Shown here: piece after piece, positions 37,379 through 45,983 of the stretch
Numbering within the stretch: position 1 is the first letter of the stretch
Layout of the letters: each line of letters starts with the position of its first letter
Assembly (NCBI RefSeq): GCF_001006485.1
Contig: NZ_JUET01000101.1
Coordinates: 1-64,000, forward strand
Source: Tannerella forsythia
GTDB lineage: Bacteria; Bacteroidota; Bacteroidia; Bacteroidales; Tannerellaceae
Direction: 5' to 3'
DNA length: 64,000 nucleotides
The notes under the pieces: model-generated
Told to the model about the DNA's origin: nothing
Seen by the model: the letters and a program-made list of their open reading frames with translations, nothing else
Databases searched by the model: none
Position numbers and translations under genes: made by a program

Positions 37379-38048
37379 CTTGCTGGACTTGTTTTATCCG
37401 CGCCTCTGTCTGCTTTGTAAAAAAATGCTCTTGGCGGAAGAGCGACAGCTCTGCCTGCACTGCTTGTGCGACCTCCCACGAACATACTATCATCGGCGTG
37501 ATGCCCATCCTCTTCTTCCACTCTTTGCCGGTATCTCCTCGTTGCAACATCTGACGGCCTTTCTTTTCTACGAAGAAGGAGGTCGGGTACAGTCATTGAT
37601 TCACTCATTCAAATACCGAGGCAATAAACGATTAGCCGAGAGGTTAGGACGGATGGCCGCTCGGGAGTTACAGGCCGACGGCTTTTTCTGCAACATCGAT
37701 GTGTGTGTTCCCGTTCCTCTTCATCGGCGGAGACAACGGAGGAGAGGTTACAATCAGGCGGAATGGATTGCACGCGGCCTGGCGACAGTATATCATTGTC
37801 CCGTCGATACCCAAACACTTGTTCGTGCAGTCGATACCGAGACACAAACGCACAAGTCGGCTTACGAACGGCGTATGAATGTGGCCGAAGCCTTTTGTCT
37901 TTCCCGGCCGGAACGGTTGGCAAACAAGCACGTGTTGCTTGTCGACGATGTTCTCACTACGGGCGCTACACTGCTTTCGTGTATAGACTGCCTGATGCGA
38001 ATACCCCATATCAGCATCAGCGTATTTACGCTGGCTTTTGCGTTATAA
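37359..38048 (+). CDS. comF: ComF-family amidophosphoribosyltransferase-like protein
   Basis: 229 residues from ATG 37359, overlapping the end of recX by 20 bases. N-terminal zinc ribbon (CLLCKKML, CLHCLCDL), LIHSFKYRGNKRLAERLGR, VPVPLHRRRQRRRGYNQAE and PRPP loop VLLVDDVLTTGATLLSC. ComF is linked to DNA uptake and replication restart in other bacteria; the reaction is not settled. Confidence 0.92.
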   Translation: MTTIWNDLLDLFYPRLCLLCKKMLLAEERQLCLHCLCDLPRTYYHRRDAHPLLPLFAGISSLQHLTAFLFYEEGGRVQSLIHSFKYRGNKRLAERLGRMAARELQADGFFCNIDVCVPVPLHRRRQRRRGYNQAEWIARGLATVYHCPVDTQTLVRAVDTETQTHKSAYERRMNVAEAFCLSRPERLANKHVLLVDDVLTTGATLLSCIDCLMRIPHISISVFTLAFAL

Positions 38049-38053
38049 TAGAA

Positions 38054-38092
38054 AACTGCCCCTTCCGAAACCAATGGCTCCGCGGGGGGCAG
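38054..38092. terminator. Bidirectional terminator between comF and groL
   Basis: ACTGCCCC (38054-38061) pairs with GGGGCAGT (38085-38092), with CTTTT after it on plus and TTTTC after it on minus, as expected between convergent genes. Confidence 0.75.
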
Positions 38093-38137
38093 TCTTTTCG
38101 AATGCTCTGTTTTATTGATCTGTGAATTGAACGGGAA

Positions 38138-39784
<1,647 letters not shown>

Positions 39785-39820
39785 TTATTTTTTTAAATCG
39801 TTTATGTTTCGTTGAGTGAA

Positions 39821-40090
39821 TCAAATGATAGCCAAAACGTCGGACTGACGCATAATCAGGTATTTCTCTCCGTTAAGTTCGATTTCCGTACCGGCATATT
39901 TGCCATACAGTACATGATCTCCCTGGGCCAATACCATTTCTTCGTCTTTCGTACCCTTACCGACTGCGATAATTTCGCCTTTCAACGGTTTCTCCTTGGC
40001 CGAGTCAGGAATAATGATTCCGCTCGCCGTCTTTTCTTCAGCTTCTGCCGGCTTAACCAGCACTCTGTCTGCTAATGGTTTAACATTCAT
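39821..40090 (-). CDS. groS: Co-chaperonin GroES
   Basis: 89 residues. [33 protein letters not shown] mobile loop, [32 protein letters not shown]. No CIRCE repeat was found upstream; only a small palindrome ATTCG-TTA-CGAAT near 40158 could act as an operator, so heat control cannot be assigned. Confidence 0.97.
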   Translation of the reverse strand: MNVKPLADRVLVKPAEAEEKTASGIIIPDSAKEKPLKGEIIAVGKGTKDEEMVLAQGDHVLYGKYAGTEIELNGEKYLIMRQSDVLAII

Positions 40091-40377
40091 GTTTCTAAGT
40101 TTTAATTCGTTTGTTCAATCTATCTATAATATAATTTGTTTTTGCCTTCGCATTTGATTCGTTACGAATATCATGCCAAAGATTTTCGGCACCCCCGAAT
40201 CTGACATTTCTGCAGATGACATGTCAGCACATGTAAGTATTTAGTGACAAAATGTCGGGTATCATCCGGTTTTGTCACCCTTTCTTCAAGACGTCAACTT
40301 TAGGTTCCATAATCCATACGTACGGAAGAATGTTAAAAAACCACTTCTCTTTTTTTCTTTACTTCGTGTTTTCTCTC

Positions 40378-40385
40378 TATCTTTG
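40378..40385 (+). promoter_or_regulatory. -7 box for the DUF2027-Smr gene
   Basis: TATCTTTG 25 bases before ATG 40410; the longer ORF from 40272 starts upstream of it and is rejected. Confidence 0.65.
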
Positions 40386-40409
40386 ACAACTCGAATAGAT
40401 ACAAAAACA

Positions 40410-41474
40410 ATGATAAAAAAAGGAGATAAGGTACGTTTCTTGAACAGCGTGGGCGGGGGCATCGTCAGAGGGTTTCGCGATAAGCATACGGCGCTGGTGG
40501 AAGATGAGAGCGGGTTTGAGTTTCCCGTTCCGGTGAGCGAATGTGTGGTGGTGGATGAAGGCGGAGGCACAGCCCGTAATTCTCGCTCCGCAGGCGAAGA
40601 ACGCTCGTCGGCAGTACAACCGGTAGAACTATCCGTACGTAAGGAGTCGGAAGAATATCGGGTCGAAGAGACACCCGAAGGCGAACGCCTCAACCTGTCA
40701 ATCGCTTACTTGCCGGTAGACCCGAAGAACCTCACATCAAGCGGATACGAAGCGTATTTGGTGAACGACAGCAACTACTACTTGTTTTATAATTATATGA
40801 ATGCCTCGAACCGGAGTTGGACAAGTCGTTCGTCGGGAATCATCGAGCCTAATACACGCATTTTTATGGAGGAGTTCGGTAAGGAGGATTTGAACGACCT
40901 GGAACGAGTCTGTGTGCAACTGATTGCCTTCAAGAAGAAGAAACCGTATGCGCTGAAAAATGCGATGTCGGTAGAGCTTCGGCTCGATACGGTCAAGTTC
41001 TACAAAATGCACTGCTTCACTCCGAATGATTTCTTCGACGAGGATGCGCTGCTTGTCTCTGTCGTACGGAACGACGTGCCGGAGCGTCCGCTGCTGATTT
41101 CCGCCACAGACCTGCAAGAGGCGATGATGCAGAAGAAACGCGACGACCGTCGCAAACCTCAACCGGTTTCCAAACCGAAAGTGCCCGAAGCTCCGATACT
41201 CGAGATCGACCTGCATATCTCCCAGCTCCTCGACGACACGACGGGCATGAGTGCTTCGGATATGCTCAACTATCAGCTCGACAAGTTTCATGCCGTCATG
41301 CAGGAGTATGCTGGGCAGAAGGGGCGGAAGATCGTGTTTATACACGGTAAGGGCGAAGGTGTGTTGCGTGCCGCTATCGAGAAAGAACTGAAAACGCGTT
41401 ACAAATCGTGCGACTATCAGGATGCTTCGTTTCGTGAATACGGATTCGGGGCTACGATGGTCAAAATACGTTGA
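40410..41474 (+). CDS. DUF2027 protein with C-terminal Smr domain
   Basis: 354 residues from ATG 40410. An N-terminal small barrel (IKKGDKVRFLNSVGGGIVRGF, VEDESGFEFPVPVSECVVV) resembles nucleic-acid-binding barrels, a middle beta-rich DUF2027 domain follows, and the C-terminus is an Smr nuclease-like domain (EIDLHISQLL, IVFIHGKGEGVLRAAI, YGFGATMVKI). Family function is unproven; ribosome rescue or DNA roles are known for Smr proteins. CYTH gene follows after four bases. Confidence 0.85.
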   Translation: MIKKGDKVRFLNSVGGGIVRGFRDKHTALVEDESGFEFPVPVSECVVVDEGGGTARNSRSAGEERSSAVQPVELSVRKESEEYRVEETPEGERLNLSIAYLPVDPKNLTSSGYEAYLVNDSNYYLFYNYMNASNRSWTSRSSGIIEPNTRIFMEEFGKEDLNDLERVCVQLIAFKKKKPYALKNAMSVELRLDTVKFYKMHCFTPNDFFDEDALLVSVVRNDVPERPLLISATDLQEAMMQKKRDDRRKPQPVSKPKVPEAPILEIDLHISQLLDDTTGMSASDMLNYQLDKFHAVMQEYAGQKGRKIVFIHGKGEGVLRAAIEKELKTRYKSCDYQDASFREYGFGATMVKIR

Positions 41475-41478
41475 GACG

Positions 41479-41952
41479 ATGGGATTGGAAGTTGAACGCA
41501 AGTTTTTGGTGCGGGGCGATTTCGAGCCGATGGTGTCTCGTCGCAGCCGGATCGTGCAGGGGTATCTGTGCTCGGACGAGGTGCGCACGGTGCGGGTACG
41601 CATCTGTGGCGACGAGGCTTTCCTGACAATTAAGAGCGCTACGAACGAACGCGGATGGAGCCGCTACGAATTTGAACAGACGATACCGCTCGCCGATGCC
41701 GAAGAACTGCTGACGCTTTGCTGCTCGGATGTAATCGAGAAGGTGCGGCACTGGATCCCCTTTGCCGGCCATACGTGGGAGGTCGATGTTTTCTATGGCG
41801 CCAATGCCGGCCTCGTCATGGCCGAGATTGAGCTGCCTTCGGAAGACGAACCATTCGAGAAACCCTGCTGGGTGGGCGAAGAAGTCAGCGGCGACCCGCG
41901 TTATTATAACGCCATGCTCTCCCGCCACCCTTTTTCGCAGTGGGAAAAGTAG
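41479..41952 (+). CDS. CYTH-domain protein (triphosphate tunnel enzyme)
   Basis: 157 residues from ATG 41479. The defining ExExK is EVERKFLV at the N-terminus; RIVQGYLCSDEVRTVRVRI, FLTIKSATNERG, YEFEQTI, WEVDVFYGANAGLVMAEIEL give the alternating charged strands of the tunnel. Bacterial stand-alone members often hydrolyse inorganic triphosphate. Co-transcribed with the Smr gene. Confidence 0.9.
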   Translation: MGLEVERKFLVRGDFEPMVSRRSRIVQGYLCSDEVRTVRVRICGDEAFLTIKSATNERGWSRYEFEQTIPLADAEELLTLCCSDVIEKVRHWIPFAGHTWEVDVFYGANAGLVMAEIELPSEDEPFEKPCWVGEEVSGDPRYYNAMLSRHPFSQWEK

Positions 41953-42040
41953 TTGAGATGTTGAATTGTTGAGTTGTTTAGATGTTTAGTTGTTGAGGGG
42001 TTGATTTGTTTGCTGACCGCTGAACACTGACTGCTGTAAA

Positions 42041-42141
42041 AGCCCTGAAAGGGCGCATTAATTCAGCCCAATGTGTAGCGAAGCGAAGCGTTGGGAAAAC
42101 AGGCGACCCCCTCAGCGGAGGGCTGAAAGCCTGACATAATT
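42041..42141 (+). repeat. REP-like intergenic repeat, copy B
   Basis: Near-identical to the reverse complement of 2985-3084 over about 100 bp, with the same AGCGAAGCGAAGCGTTGGG core. Confidence 0.85.
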
Positions 42142-42148
42142 TAATTGT

Positions 42149-42438
42149 TAATTGTTATGCGTGGTACACGCCGAATCATGTATTTAGAAAATAACCATTA
42201 ACAATTAACCATTGACCATTCATTTCGGCGTTCGTCCATGGGCCTCGGGCGGTGAGCCGACGGAGCAGCGAGCAGGGCGATAGAAAATCAGGCTGTCAGC
42301 GAAGCGAGTTACCTGATTTTCCGACCTGCAAGCGTCGCGAAGGCGTGTGAAGAGCACGAAGCCTTGACCTTTTGGTTACTTTTGGGTCAAGCCAAAAGTG
42401 ACGGAAAAGAGATTCATCGCTTCGCTCTGAATGACAAA
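42149..42438 (+). repeat. Direct repeat, unit 1
   Basis: 290 bp from TAATTGTTATGCGTGG to CTGAATGACAAA, repeated almost base for base at 42461-42752. The unit contains hairpins GAAAATCAGG/CCTGATTTTC and GTTACTTTTGG/CCAAAAGTGAC. Confidence 0.92.
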
Positions 42439-42460
42439 TTAATTGTTAATTGTCAATGGT

Positions 42461-42752
42461 TAATTGTTATGCGTGGTACACGCCGAATCATGTATTTAGA
42501 AAATAACCATTAACAATTAACCATTGACCATTCATTTCGGCGTTCGTCCATGGGCCTCGGGCGGTGAGCCGACGGAGCAGCGAGCAGGGCGATAGAAAAT
42601 CAGGCTGTCCGAGCGAAGCGAGTTACCTGATTTTCCGACCTGCAAGCGTCGCGAAGGCGTGTGAAGAGCACGAAGCCTTGACCTTTTGGTTACTTTTGGG
42701 TCAAGCCAAAAGTGACGGAAAAGAGATTCATCGCTTCGCTCTGAATGACAAA
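42461..42752 (+). repeat. Direct repeat, unit 2
   Basis: Second copy, starting 312 bases after the first. The main difference is CGAGCGAAGCG in place of AGCGAAGCG after GGCTGTC. The near identity points to a recent duplication. Confidence 0.92.
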
Positions 42753-42922
42753 AGACCGAACGCAAATGACGCAAATGTTGTTCCGGCGGGCGAACACAAG
42801 GTTCGCCCCTACATTCATAAACAACTCAACGAATCAACATCCGAAGGACTGGCCACCGAATAACCATTGACAATTAAATTACGCTGACCGCTGAAACGTT
42901 TGCATCTTTGGTCGGAAAAGCG

Positions 42923-42930
42923 TATTTTTG
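42923..42930 (+). promoter_or_regulatory. -7 box for efp
   Basis: TATTTTTG 46 bases before the efp ATG. Confidence 0.6.
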
Positions 42931-42976
42931 CAGCCGGTTTATTCTGAACGATTTATATTAACAAAGAAACATAAAG

Positions 42977-43540
42977 ATGATTAACTCACAAGACATTAAA
43001 AAAGGAACGTGTATCCGCCTCGACGGAAAACTCTATTTTTGTATCGACTTCTTGCACGTAAAGCCCGGAAAAGGCAATACGATCATGCGTACAACGCTGA
43101 AAGACGTCGTGAAAGGCAACGTCATCGAACGGCGTTTCAACATCGGCGAGAAGCTGGAAGACGTACGTGTGGAACGGCGCCAGTATCAATACCTTTATCA
43201 GGAAGGAGGCGAATATATTTTTATGAATCAGGAGACCTTTGAACAGATACCCATTGCGCATGACCTGATTAATGGGGTCGATTTCATGAAAGAGGGACAG
43301 ATCGTCGATGTTGTTTCCGATGCTTCGACCGAAACCATTCTTTTTGCCGATATGCCGATCAAGGTGCAATTGGCCGTGACATATACCGAGCCGGGCCTGA
43401 GAGGAGATACCGCAACGAACACGCTGAAGCCTGCGAAGGTAGAAACCGGAGCGGAGGTACGCGTGCCGCTGTTTATCAACGAAGGCGATATCATCGAAAT
43501 CAATACGCAGGAAGGTTCGTATACCGGTCGGGTGAAATAA
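42977..43540 (+). CDS. efp: Translation elongation factor P
   Basis: 187 residues, three-barrel EF-P: INSQDIKKGTCIRLDG, KPGKGNTIMR tip loop with Lys32, then RRFNIGEKLEDVRVE, and the C-terminal EINTQEGSYTGRV. It rescues ribosomes stalled at polyproline. Lys32 is the modified position in EF-P of the EpmA or other lysine-modifying kinds; no modifying enzyme is adjacent. Confidence 0.96.
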   Translation: MINSQDIKKGTCIRLDGKLYFCIDFLHVKPGKGNTIMRTTLKDVVKGNVIERRFNIGEKLEDVRVERRQYQYLYQEGGEYIFMNQETFEQIPIAHDLINGVDFMKEGQIVDVVSDASTETILFADMPIKVQLAVTYTEPGLRGDTATNTLKPAKVETGAEVRVPLFINEGDIIEINTQEGSYTGRVK

Positions 43541-43584
43541 TCGACACTCCTGCAATCGTTTCGATATAGTATATGTAGTCGGCG

Positions 43585-44292
43585 ATGGACGAGCGACTTC
43601 GCATCAAGGAGTTGGCAGCGGAAGACCGCCCGCGCGAGAAGATGCTCCTCAAGGGAGCTTCTTCACTGAGCGATGCGGAGTTGATCGCCATACTGATCGG
43701 TTCGGGGAACAGTCAGGAAACGGCCATACAGCTTGCTCAGCGCATCCTCAACGGTGTCCGGAATAACCTGAACGCACTCGGTAAACTGACGCTCCGTGAG
43801 CTGATGACCTATAAGGGTATTGGCGAAGCAAAGGGGATTACCTTGCTTGCAGCCATGGAGCTCGGGCGAAGAAGGGGATTATCCGAGCCGCCCGAACGTC
43901 CCGCGATCCGTTCCAGTCAGGATGCTTTCCGGCTGTTTTATCCCGTGCTGTGCGATCTGCCTCACGAAGAATTGCGGGCAGCATTTATCAGCCGCAGTGG
44001 GAAAGTGATTGAGCAGACAGTCATCAGCCGGGGTGGAACGAGCGAAACCGCTGCCGACCTGCGCATCGTGATGAAAGGGGCGATCAGTACGCTGTGCTCC
44101 GGTATTGTCCTGTGCCACAATCATCCGTCGGGGAACATACAGCCCAGTCCGCAGGACGACCGGCTTACGGCTCGTTTGCAGAAAGCGGCACAACTGATGG
44201 ATATCCGTTTACTCGACCATATCATCATCAGCGACAAATCTTATTATAGCTATGCCGACGAAGGTAAACTTTCCGGCAACCTCCCGGTGTAG
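43585..44292 (+). CDS. radC: RadC/DUF2466-family JAMM-domain protein
   Basis: 235 residues. N-terminal helix-hairpin-helix part (LSDAELIAILIGSGNSQE, LMTYKGIGEAKGITLLAA) and a JAB/MPN metalloprotease-like domain with HNHPSG and downstream Ser/Asp (SPQDDRLT). Despite the name a repair role is not established. The spacing to efp is 44 bases. Confidence 0.93.
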   Translation: MDERLRIKELAAEDRPREKMLLKGASSLSDAELIAILIGSGNSQETAIQLAQRILNGVRNNLNALGKLTLRELMTYKGIGEAKGITLLAAMELGRRRGLSEPPERPAIRSSQDAFRLFYPVLCDLPHEELRAAFISRSGKVIEQTVISRGGTSETAADLRIVMKGAISTLCSGIVLCHNHPSGNIQPSPQDDRLTARLQKAAQLMDIRLLDHIIISDKSYYSYADEGKLSGNLPV

Positions 44293-44357
44293 AAACCCTT
44301 CTCCTTCGGGAAAGAGCGCGAAGGAGAAGTACCGTTAAAATTTAAATACAGGAACAG

Positions 44358-44675
44358 ATGGAAAATGAATTTCTGAAGACGGAAGAAGAAATCGTGAAGA
44401 TGTTGCGAACGGTCTATGATCCGGAAATTCCGGTCAACATCTACGATCTCGGACTGATATACAAAGTAGAGGTGGATGACGGTCGGAACGTTGAGATCGA
44501 CATGACGTTCACCGCTCCCAACTGCCCGGCGGCCGACTTTATCATCGAAGATGTGCGGCAGAAGGTCAGCTCGATCGACGGTGTACGGAACGCGCAGATC
44601 AACATCGTCTTCGAGCCGGAGTGGAATAAGGACATGATGAGCGAAGAGGCCAAGCTCGAACTCGGCCTGTTGTAA
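44358..44675 (+). CDS. DUF59/MIP18-family iron-sulfur assembly factor
   Basis: 105 residues. VYDPEIPVNIYDLGLIYKVEV and MTFTAPNCPAADFIIEDVRQKV with the conserved Cys are the SufT/PaaD-like signature. Members help insert Fe-S clusters into target proteins. Next gene starts two bases after the stop, so lpxH is in the same transcript. Confidence 0.9.
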   Translation: MENEFLKTEEEIVKMLRTVYDPEIPVNIYDLGLIYKVEVDDGRNVEIDMTFTAPNCPAADFIIEDVRQKVSSIDGVRNAQINIVFEPEWNKDMMSEEAKLELGLL

Positions 44676-44677
44676 TC

Positions 44678-45439
44678 TTGCACCGGAAAACCGTGAAGAA
44701 GATTTATTTCGCATCCGACATCCATCTCGGCAACCGCTATTCGAGCGACCCGATGGCCGCCGAGAAACGTCTCGTCCGATGGCTCGACGAGATAAAACAC
44801 GATGCAGCAGCCGTGTATTTTCTGGGCGATGTTTTCGATTATTGGTACGAATACAAATACGTTGCACCTCGCGGACACGTGCGTTTTCTCGGTAAGATCG
44901 CCGAGCTGAGCGATCTCGGTGTCGAAATACATCTCTTTATCGGCAATCACGACATCTGGATGTTCGACTACCTGCCGCAGGAAGTCGGAGCCATCATACA
45001 CCGCAAGCCGATCGATACCGAGCTGTTGGGCAAACGTTTCTTCCTCGCACACGGCGATGAGGTCGGTTATCAACCTTTTACATATCGCGTTATTCAGCGT
45101 ATCTTCCGCAATCGGCTGTGTCAGATCCTGTACGCCGCCATCCATCCGCGGTGGACTTTCGGCTTTGCCCGTCGCTGGTCGCTCAGCAGCCGTAAGAGCG
45201 GGCTGGCCGCCGAACGACTCGCTGCCGCACAGGCGCGCAATATCCAATCGCTCGAAACCTTCGCGAAAGAATATCTTCCGACGCACCCGGACACGCGTTT
45301 CTTCCTCTTCGGTCACCTGCATCTGATGGTCGACAAACCCATTACCGATCATGCTCGCCTGATGATTCTCGGTGACTGGATGCAATTCTATTCCTATGCC
45401 GTCTGGGACGGTCAGCTGCTCGAATTGAAACAGTATTGA
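44678..45439 (+). CDS. lpxH: UDP-2,3-diacylglucosamine diphosphatase
   Basis: 253 residues from TTG 44678 (GTG 44693 is an alternative giving KKIYFASD). Metallophosphoesterase motifs: SDIHLGNRY, GDVFDYW, GNHDIWMF, AHGDEVG, and FGHLHLMV. Length and the DYW/LHL forms fit LpxH, which makes lipid X for lipid A. Convergent with the HlyD-like gene. Confidence 0.9.
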   Translation: MHRKTVKKIYFASDIHLGNRYSSDPMAAEKRLVRWLDEIKHDAAAVYFLGDVFDYWYEYKYVAPRGHVRFLGKIAELSDLGVEIHLFIGNHDIWMFDYLPQEVGAIIHRKPIDTELLGKRFFLAHGDEVGYQPFTYRVIQRIFRNRLCQILYAAIHPRWTFGFARRWSLSSRKSGLAAERLAAAQARNIQSLETFAKEYLPTHPDTRFFLFGHLHLMVDKPITDHARLMILGDWMQFYSYAVWDGQLLELKQY

Positions 45440-45513
45440 GGTGTCCCTCCCTCTTTTCAATCGGGGAAAGTCTATTTGAGCCTCACGTTATCCGCCCGCA
45501 ATTCATATCGACA

Positions 45514-45981
45514 TCATCTTCCTCTTAGTGATTGTAAGAATCGGTTAAATACAGACATGTCCGAAAGGATAATGCGTCCTTCCAATACATCGCCCGGCTG
45601 CATGGTGACCGTGGGAGGGAAAGCGATCCGCACTTCGCGCCGGCGACCATCGCTACGTGCAGGGACAGTCGAGATATGCGAGACGGTTGCTTCCGGCGAA
45701 CCGGACAGCGGGTCATGAATCATTACCCGGTTTCCTGTTTGCATCAATGGAACCCGGTCTTTAGGTACAAGAGCAAGGCCATAGACCGTATCATTCGATT
45801 GCTCGATGACGATATGTACCGGAACCGTTTCACGATAGGGGATATACATCGACAGCATGCACAGCGCAGCCAGTGTCACGCCGATGATCACCGTGCCATA
45901 GCAGAGTAATACAGGGGGGATCTGTCCGATAATGCTACGGACTTTCTCGCTTCGCAATTCGATAGGTTGCCGTTCTTCCAT
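45514..45981 (-). CDS. Miniature HlyD-like membrane-fusion protein
   Basis: 155 residues. One membrane segment near 28-50 (LLCYGTVIIGVTLAALCMLSMYI) and a single beta-barrel-type domain: YGLALVPKDRVPLMQTGNRVMI, ATVSHISTVPA, and VTMQPGDVLEGRIILSD, which resembles the distal part of HlyD/bacteriocin-export adaptors. The lipoyl and long coiled-coil hairpin of normal adaptors (about 400 residues) are absent, so it cannot reach TolC the usual way. The ATG follows the exporter stop by two bases, so it is coupled to it and probably its partner. Confidence 0.75.
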   Translation of the reverse strand: MEERQPIELRSEKVRSIIGQIPPVLLCYGTVIIGVTLAALCMLSMYIPYRETVPVHIVIEQSNDTVYGLALVPKDRVPLMQTGNRVMIHDPLSGSPEATVSHISTVPARSDGRRREVRIAFPPTVTMQPGDVLEGRIILSDMSVFNRFLQSLRGR

Positions 45982-45983
45982 GT

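Larger units (their letters stand above)
41953..42922. other. Non-coding, repeat-rich intergenic region
   Basis: About 970 bases with no credible gene. It holds GTTGAATTGTTGAG-type simple runs, REP-like copy B (42041-42141), a 290-bp direct duplication (42149-42752), and GACCGCTGAAC pieces. Minus-strand frames read CHSERSDES, a well-known false protein arising from such repeats, so the ORFs here are not annotated as genes. Confidence 0.85.

Noticed and set aside
40091-40270. CIRCE-type heat-shock operator before groES
   Set aside because: No TTAGCACTC-N9-GAGTGCTAA pattern found; only a short palindrome is present.
42149-42752. CRISPR-like array
   Set aside because: Only two long units 312 bases apart; no short regular repeats with unique spacers.
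42532-42774. Minus-strand ORF reading CHSERSDES and further text
   Set aside because: This is the well-known translation of an intergenic repeat, and its sequence is duplicated with no coding constraint.
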